Positions 58,998 to 64,000 of a stretch of DNA of 64,000 bases are shown here, in pieces. The stretch's first letter is position 1, and each line of letters starts with the position of its first letter. The DNA comes from Helianthus annuus (Eukaryota > Streptophyta > Magnoliopsida > Asterales > Asteraceae): positions 106,601,591-106,665,590 of the forward strand of contig NC_035436.2 in the NCBI RefSeq assembly GCF_002127325.2, in the 5' to 3' direction. Position numbers and translations under genes: made by a program. The notes below the pieces were generated by a model. It was given only the letters and a program-made list of their open reading frames with translations, did not search any database and was not told the DNA's origin.

Positions 58998-59448
58998 TGT
59001 TGGTGCACTACATCTGTTGATTTCGTCTTGGATCGAGTCATTCATTGTATTGTATAGATTAGGGCAAGTTTTACGAGAAAACTGGGAATTGTATGTGTTT
59101 AGAGTAAAGGTTTCGCTCATAGGGACATTTAGGAGAGGTTTCGCTTATATGTACCTGAAGGTTTCGCTTATATGAACACATGAGGTTTCGCTCATGTGTG
59201 TATGTACGTAAAAGCGAAACCTCCAGGCCTATATATAGCATGTCATTCGAGTGAAACCATAAGGATTCCTTGGTATTCCACGCCGAAGTGCTGCCGGTGA
59301 AGAACAAGCTGTAATTAGTGTCATATTAATACAAACAGTAGATTAAGTGAATATTCAGTTGTCTCTACCTACGTTTCTTGTTATTCCGCACCTGAAACGA
59401 AGTTGAACGCCTCTGATCGACTCGTTCGGGTCAAACCACGATCCTACA
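58998..59448 (+). repeat. 3' LTR of Copia-B
   Basis: 451 bp; TATA at 59230-59238. Confidence 0.94.
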
Positions 59449-59755
59449 ACTTATAAACGTATGAGTGTTGTAGATATTGTACCAGACTACGATCCTGACA
59501 GCAGAGTCTAAGGGGGAGTCTGAAGACGAGCTCAAAGCAAGGGGGAGCCTGTAACCAGAAAGCTAGGTGTCGATCCCTAAAGCACAGAAGCTTGATGAAA
59601 GGGGGAGCCTGAAGAAGCTGTGAAGAAAGGAAAAAGATTGATAGATGTTAACAGTGTTAGACAATTTGGGAAGAGCATGAAGACTGATCAAGACTGAAGA
59701 TATGTCATGATAGAGACTTGACACTGAAGACTTCGTCAACATCCAAGGGGGAGTC
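59449..59755 (+). other. Copia-D 3' noncoding region, last segment and purine tracts
   Basis: Four AGGGGGAGYCT tracts (near 59507, 59542, 59600 and 59743), the last one touching the LTR. Noncoding. Confidence 0.8.
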
Positions 59756-60163
59756 TATTAGTGCAGTATGTCTATTGACTTCGTCTTGTATCGAGTCATG
59801 TAATGAGATAGGATAGGATAACCAGTGCTCGGGGTGCTAGAAACTGAGTTTTAAATAAATGGTGGTGATTCTGCTTGAAATAGCCAAAGACCATTTCAAG
59901 CGAAATCATATTAAGCTGATTCTGTTTGAAAGCGTCCTTGACCATTTCAAGTGAAATCACAATAGTATATATAGGGGCACTTGGTTTTTCATTTGTAACT
60001 TTCGGATCTGAGTAGAGAAGCTTTGCCGAATTGTCTCCAGGTTGTAATAAATAAATAATAGAGACATTATAATTACATCGAGCGTCTGTTTCATTGATTC
60101 CACCTTTGATTCGGATAAACAACTCTTCTAATCGACTCATTCGGGTCACACAACGATCCTACA
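59756..60163 (+). repeat. 3' LTR of Copia-D
   Basis: 408 bp, ending GATCCTACA. It starts TATTAGTGCA where relatives start TGTTRGTGCA, so the terminal G has mutated. TATA-like TATATATAGG near 59965. Motif words here are TTTCAAGCGAAAT-like. It abuts the Gypsy-D hairpin directly. Confidence 0.85.
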
Positions 60164-60164
60164 G

Positions 60165-60183
60165 GAATTTCGTCCCGAAATTC
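60165..60183 (-). promoter_or_regulatory. Pre-LTR hairpin of Gypsy-D
   Basis: GAATTTCG/CGAAATTC around GGA in the element's sense, a third paired version of the hairpin in Gypsy-A, B and C. Confidence 0.78.
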
Positions 60184-62068
60184 ACTAGTTGCATTTGATC
60201 TAGACTTGCCCAGATTTGACTTGTCCTTTGGGAATAAATGTGGATACTTGAGCTTCATCTGATCCTCACGTTCTCACGTGAACTCCGGTCCAGGTCTTGA
60301 GCTCCAACGAACTCGTACAATCGGAATACGGCTGTGCTTACGGACCTTGACCTCCCGGTCCATAATTTCTATTGGTTCCTCGACAAACTGTAACTTGTCG
60401 TTTATCTTCAGCTCTTGAAATGGTACGACCAGTGTTTCATCAGACAAACACTTCTTTAACTGTGACACATGGAACACATCATGGACGTTACCCAACTCAG
60501 CAGGTAGCTCCAACCTGTAGGCCACTTTACCAATCCGCTCCAGAATCTTGAATGGCCCTACATAGCGAGGGTTTAACTTGCCGCGTTTCCCAAAACGCAC
60601 CACACCCTTCCAGGGCGAGACCTTCAACATAACGCGATCATTAACTTCGAATTCCAATGGTTTCCTACGCTTGTCAGCGTAGCTTTTCTGGCAGTCTCGC
60701 GCTGCGGCCATACGGTTTCTGATCTGAACAATCATTTCTGAAGTTTCAAGTACAAGCTCAGGACCTGTGATCTAATTGTGACCCACTTCAGCCCAACAGA
60801 GAGGAGAACGACATTTCCGCCCGTACAATGCTTCGAACGGAGCTGCCTAGATACTAGTGTGGTAGCTGTTGTTGTAGGAGAACTCTATCAACGGCAAGTG
60901 TTTCTCCCATCCTTTCCCAAAATCAATTACGCATGCCCGCAACATGTCTTCAAGCGTCTGAATGGTGCGCTCACTCTGAACATCCATCTGTGGGTGATAA
61001 GCAGTAACAATATCGAGTTGTGAACCAAACGATTTATGCATTGACTGCCATAATTCAGAAGTGAAACGTGGATCTCGATCTGGGATGATAGAAGTTGGCA
61101 CCCCGTGCCTAGAAACCACCTCCTTAAGATAAACTGCTGCCAGCTATGAAAACTTATCTGTTTCCTTGATTGCCAGAAAATGCGCTGACTTCGTGAGACG
61201 GTCAACAATCAACCAAATAGTATCGTTTCCAGCCCGAGTCCTCGGTAACCTTGTAACGAAATCCATGGCGATCTGCTCCCACTTCCACGTGGGTAACTCT
61301 GGCTGCTGAAGTAGACCCGAGGGCTTCTGATGCTCTGCTTTGACTTTAGCATAAGTCAAGCATTTGCCCACGTATGTGGCGATGATAGCTTTCATATTCG
61401 GCCACCAATACAAAACTTTAAGATCCTGATACATCTTATCCGATCCCGGATGAATAGAGTATCGTGACTTGTGCGCTTCATCCATCACAAGTTCTCTGAG
61501 ATCACCAAATAGAGGAATCCATACTCTTTCCATAATATAATAGATGTCATCAGATCTCTGCTGGAGCTGCTTTTTCATACCTCTCAAACCCTCAGCTTCA
61601 ATGTTTTCTTCCTTTAATGCCTTAGTCTGAGCCGTACGAATCTTATCAGGAAGGTTCGAATGAATAGTAAGTTGCAATGCGCGAACCCGTTTAGGCTTCG
61701 TCTCCTTTCAGCTAAGTGCATCAGCTACTACATTAGCTTTACCCGGATGATACTTGATAGCACATTCATAATCGTTCAAAAGCTCTATCCAACGCCATTG
61801 CCGCATATTCAATTCTTTCTGGTCGAAGATATGCTGAAGGCTTCTGTGATCGGTGTAGATGGTGCATTTGGTACCGTACAGATAATGCCTCCAGATCTTC
61901 AACGTGAAAACTACAACTCCTAACTCCAAGTCATGAGTCGTATAATTTTTCTCGTGAACCTTCAACTGTCGAGAAGCATATGCTATCACTTTGTCGCGCT
62001 GCATCAATACGCAGCCGAGACCCTGAATAGATGCATCACAGTATACTGCGAAATCTTCAGTACCTTCA
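60184..62068 (-). pseudogene. Gypsy-D pol remnant (RNase H, integrase, chromodomain)
   Basis: Close relative of the Gypsy-A protein, same frame throughout, with stops at 61708-61710, 61144-61146, 60847-60849, 60772-60774 and 60274-60276. RNase H carries [19 protein letters not shown]. The integrase zinc finger has lost one cysteine (KCLTYAK where Gypsy-A has KCLTCAR). The integrase core keeps [18 protein letters not shown] and QSERTIQ. The last stop falls on the conserved tryptophan of the chromodomain. By comparison with Gypsy-A, at least three stops are C-to-T or G-to-A changes at CGA, CAG and TGG codons, as expected from decay of methylated cytosines. Confidence 0.9.
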
Positions 62069-62453
62069 TGTAGGACCGGTTTTGAATCCGAAACGATTGC
62101 GAAACGAACGTATAACGTGCGGAATCCGTACACGAACGTGACCTAACACACGTGATGTAATATAAACGTGATTCTATATAAAATCTGAAATCGTACAATA
62201 CCTTGAATCACTTTCTCTCTCCAGATTCTCTTTCTAGATCTAGAAAGCTCTCAATGACAAATGTGACAAAAGTTCTAAAACAAAGGCATTAGCCTCCTAT
62301 TTATAGGCAAAGGGATTAATGAGGTTTCTCATTAATTACAGTTATGCCACCTTGCCTTTTTGACTAACTATCACTAAATATAACAATGTAAATCTCTTCT
62401 GTTTCTCGCTACGGCTCGGATTGACGAAGGCTATAGACATGAATGTACTAACA
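62069..62453 (-). repeat. 3' LTR of Copia-E
   Basis: 385 bp, minus-strand TATA at 62297-62306 (CTATTTATAG on plus). It lacks the clear TTTCGCTT repeats of Copia-A, B and C, although CGAAACGATTGCGAAACG occurs near 62090. Confidence 0.88.
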
Positions 62454-63456
62454 GACTCCCCCTTGGATATTGCCGCAGTCAATCTCGTAGCTTCTTTTCT
62501 TTCTCTCTTTGAGCCTTCTTGAAGCTTTAACACGTCTTTATCAACGTAGACTCTCTCTTGTTTGAACAGAATCCCCGTGGATCTGTTTTCAGCTTCAGCT
62601 TCTCCTTTTTGTATAGACTCTTTTCTTCATCAGGCTTCCCCTTTCGTCAAGCTTCCGTGCTTTGGGATCGACACCTTTCTTTCCGTATACAAGCTCTTTC
62701 AAGAACAATACCTGGATCTTTGCACGCTTCTGTTTGCGTTGAGCTCGTCTTCAGACTCCCCCTTAGACTTGGCTTTCGGGATCGTAGTCTGGTATAACAT
62801 CTGCAACACTCAGACATTTATAAGTAACAACGTTTTAAAAAAAACCATCAATCAAATTCTCTAATCCACTCCCCCTATCAACTAACTTTACAGATATGGC
62901 AGCGTTAAAGAATCCAACTCCCTCACAGTTAATCGTCCAAGTCCAAACTAATGACCTTGGAGATATCACAAACTTTTTTTGAAATTTTTGATTTTAAATC
63001 AAGTATCAAATTAATGAACTTGTTTTATTTTCAAAAACACAATCAGCTTACTCAGATTTTGAAACTCAGCAACTCAGACATCGGTTGTCGAAACTAACGC
63101 AGAAATCAAAATCTTTTTGTATTTTCTGAAAATATAAAGCAGTAAAGAAATATATACAAACATATTTACAAACAATATTTTTGTTTGAGTATGCGACAGA
63201 GGATCATATCAGTTTTTGACAAATTACTAGTACCGTTAAGCTTTAATTCATACTCAGAATTAAACAATTCACATAGACTGTTTCTAAATTCTCACACAAT
63301 TTTCAATTTACTCAGGATACTATTTAGATGTCTTATGAACTTAGCTCATTCATGTGTCCCACCTCTTGAATATACTCCCGTATCCAGAATCTCAATATTA
63401 AGACACACAGGTGATTGTACTAAAATGATGTCTGTACATAATTTAGGACATGCGAA

Positions 63457-63507
63457 AACTGAGGGATCTCAGGTCGATACTTCCGTATGCGCAGAGAGAT
63501 ATCAGTT
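63457..63507 (-). other. Hairpin H2, Copia-E copy
   Basis: Outer AACTG/CAGTT, completely different from GCCGT/ACGGC yet fully paired; inner ATAC/GTAT around GGAA. Confidence 0.8.
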
Positions 63508-63618
63508 TCGACTTTGGTATGTCCCCTTTAGAGGATCTTTTAGCTACAACAGATGATTATCAATTTTATTGTCTAATCAACTGAGGGCTAATGCTGTGTT
63601 TCAAGCATTTGAGGCAAA

Positions 63619-63674
63619 GCATTATCCAAGGACTAGGTCAGAACTTCCGTTCAGCAAAAGTCCCGAAATAATAC
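63619..63674 (-). other. Hairpin H1, Copia-E copy
   Basis: Outer arms pair with several U-G wobbles; inner GAAC/GTTC around GGAA (plus strand GAACTTCCGTTC at 63641-63652). Confidence 0.8.
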
Positions 63675-64000
63675 CCCAGACATCAATTAGTAGAAAAACC
63701 TAGTATATCAAAATAAGAAACCTTTCAAACGAGATTTCAGGGGTTGCCTATATATCCAAGTAGTGTTCCCCACGAATTTCACAAGTTTGAAATTTTAGGT
63801 TTATATCCCGAATAAATCAACTAAATGTGTGAAAATCTATCAACACATCATCAGTAAAACTGTCTAAAACTTTATACTATACAAATCTTTAGCGTACAGT
63901 AACTGTCTACTGATGTACTATCATTTCCTCTTTTTTACGCAACAACTCAAACTTTTGAATTTTATCATGTTTTTGGCTTTTTCAAATTTTCTGACAATTT

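Larger units (their letters stand above)
36236..59448 (+). mobile_element. Copia-B: gag-only Copia element, split by Copia-C and Gypsy-C
   Basis: LTRs of 452 and 451 bp with about ten differences; duplication actta at 36231-36235 and 59449-59453. Its own sequence amounts to about 7.5 kb. It has a leader array, a very large gag with several breaks, no trace of protease, integrase or RT, and the conserved 3' noncoding block. It must have moved with enzymes supplied by another element. Confidence 0.94.
5819..60163 (+). mobile_element. Copia-D: host Copia element carrying three large insertions, 5' part outside the window
   Basis: Only pieces of the 3' noncoding region and the 3' LTR remain visible: 5819-7269, 35998-36235, 59449-59755 and 59756-60163. 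They join correctly. The text either side of Copia-A matches, in reverse complement, one continuous stretch of Copia-E near 63040. The text either side of Copia-B shares the actta duplication. No coding sequence of Copia-D is recognisable in view. Gypsy-A, Copia-A and Copia-B all sit in it, so it is older than they are. Confidence 0.85.
60164..62068 (-). mobile_element. Gypsy-D: decayed chromovirus fragment between two Copia insertions
   Basis: Minus strand. From right to left it reads the end of RT, RNase H, integrase, chromodomain, then the hairpin that precedes a 3' LTR (60165-60183). Copia-D inserted in that purine-tract region and Copia-E in the RT/RNase H part. Its LTRs are not in the window. 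It is the outermost, hence oldest, layer. Confidence 0.9.
62069..64000 (-). mobile_element. Copia-E: 3' end of a Copia element running off the right edge
   Basis: Minus strand. The 3' LTR is 62069-62453 (TGTAGGACCG...GTACTAACA), followed by the purine tract and the conserved 3' noncoding region. It interrupts Gypsy-D. It belongs with Copia-D, with which it shares the stretch around 63040. Gag and pol would lie beyond 64000. Confidence 0.9.
62454..64000 (-). other. Copia-E 3' noncoding region
   Basis: Begins GACTCCCCCTTGGAT (purine tract on the minus strand). The conserved block runs from about 63100 to the right edge with H1 and H2. An apparent 123-codon plus-strand frame at 63185-63556 is antisense to it and not conserved. 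Confidence 0.8.

Noticed and set aside
63185..63556. A 123-codon plus-strand frame at the right edge
   Set aside because: Antisense to the Copia-E 3' block and not open in the other five copies.

Overview
This window is plant nuclear DNA made entirely of nested LTR retrotransposons. I see no host gene, rRNA gene, intact tRNA gene or CRISPR array. The long chromovirus and Copia elements, the initiator-Met tRNA primer sites, the A+T-rich filler and the depth of nesting indicate a large eudicot genome. From memory, the Gypsy pol proteins, the palindromic CACGGGGCCGTG motif and the Copia gag proteins look like those of Asteraceae (lettuce, sunflower, Tanacetum). That last step is recall and was not searched.

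The nest can be read from seven perfect 5-bp target-site duplications (TSDs). Outermost is Gypsy-D (minus strand, 60164-62068), a decayed chromovirus cut by Copia-D on its left and Copia-E on its right. Copia-D (plus; its pieces are at 5819-7269, 35998-36235 and 59449-60163) carries three insertions. These are Gypsy-A (1-5818, only its 3' part in view), Copia-A (7270-35997, minus, TSD agtaa) and Copia-B (36236-59448, plus, TSD actta). Copia-A is split by Gypsy-B (13203-31467, TSD ttgat), whose 3' LTR is split by an Athila-like element (21119-28933, TSD cttcc). Copia-B is split by Copia-C (38468-45668, TSD attac) and by Gypsy-C (45867-54323, TSD aatca). The 5' LTR of Gypsy-C is split by Copia-F (47183-49816, minus, TSD ctatt). 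Copia-E (62069 to the right edge, minus) is a further copy.

Coding capacity is uneven. Gypsy-A has an uninterrupted protease-RT-RNase H-integrase-chromodomain frame. Copia-A has a complete but broken gag and pol. Copia-B and Copia-C encode only a large gag and no pol. Gypsy-B keeps gag but only scraps of pol, the Athila-like element keeps gag and protease, and Gypsy-C and Copia-F encode nothing. Most residents must therefore have moved by borrowing enzymes, which makes their cis-acting sequences the interesting part.

The best candidate for something undescribed is a conserved noncoding block of about 1 kb near the 3' end of all six Copia copies. It holds two hairpins, H1 (56-57 nt) and H2 (about 50 nt), both capped by a GGAA loop. 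Their stems change by paired, compensating substitutions from copy to copy, as expected of a selected RNA structure. The same elements share a leader array of about a dozen TTTCGCTT-type motifs and a palindrome just upstream of the LTR TATA box. The Gypsy elements have their own covarying hairpins: before the 3' LTR, in tandem in the Gypsy-A LTR, and as eleven tandem, mostly UUCG-capped units in Gypsy-C.
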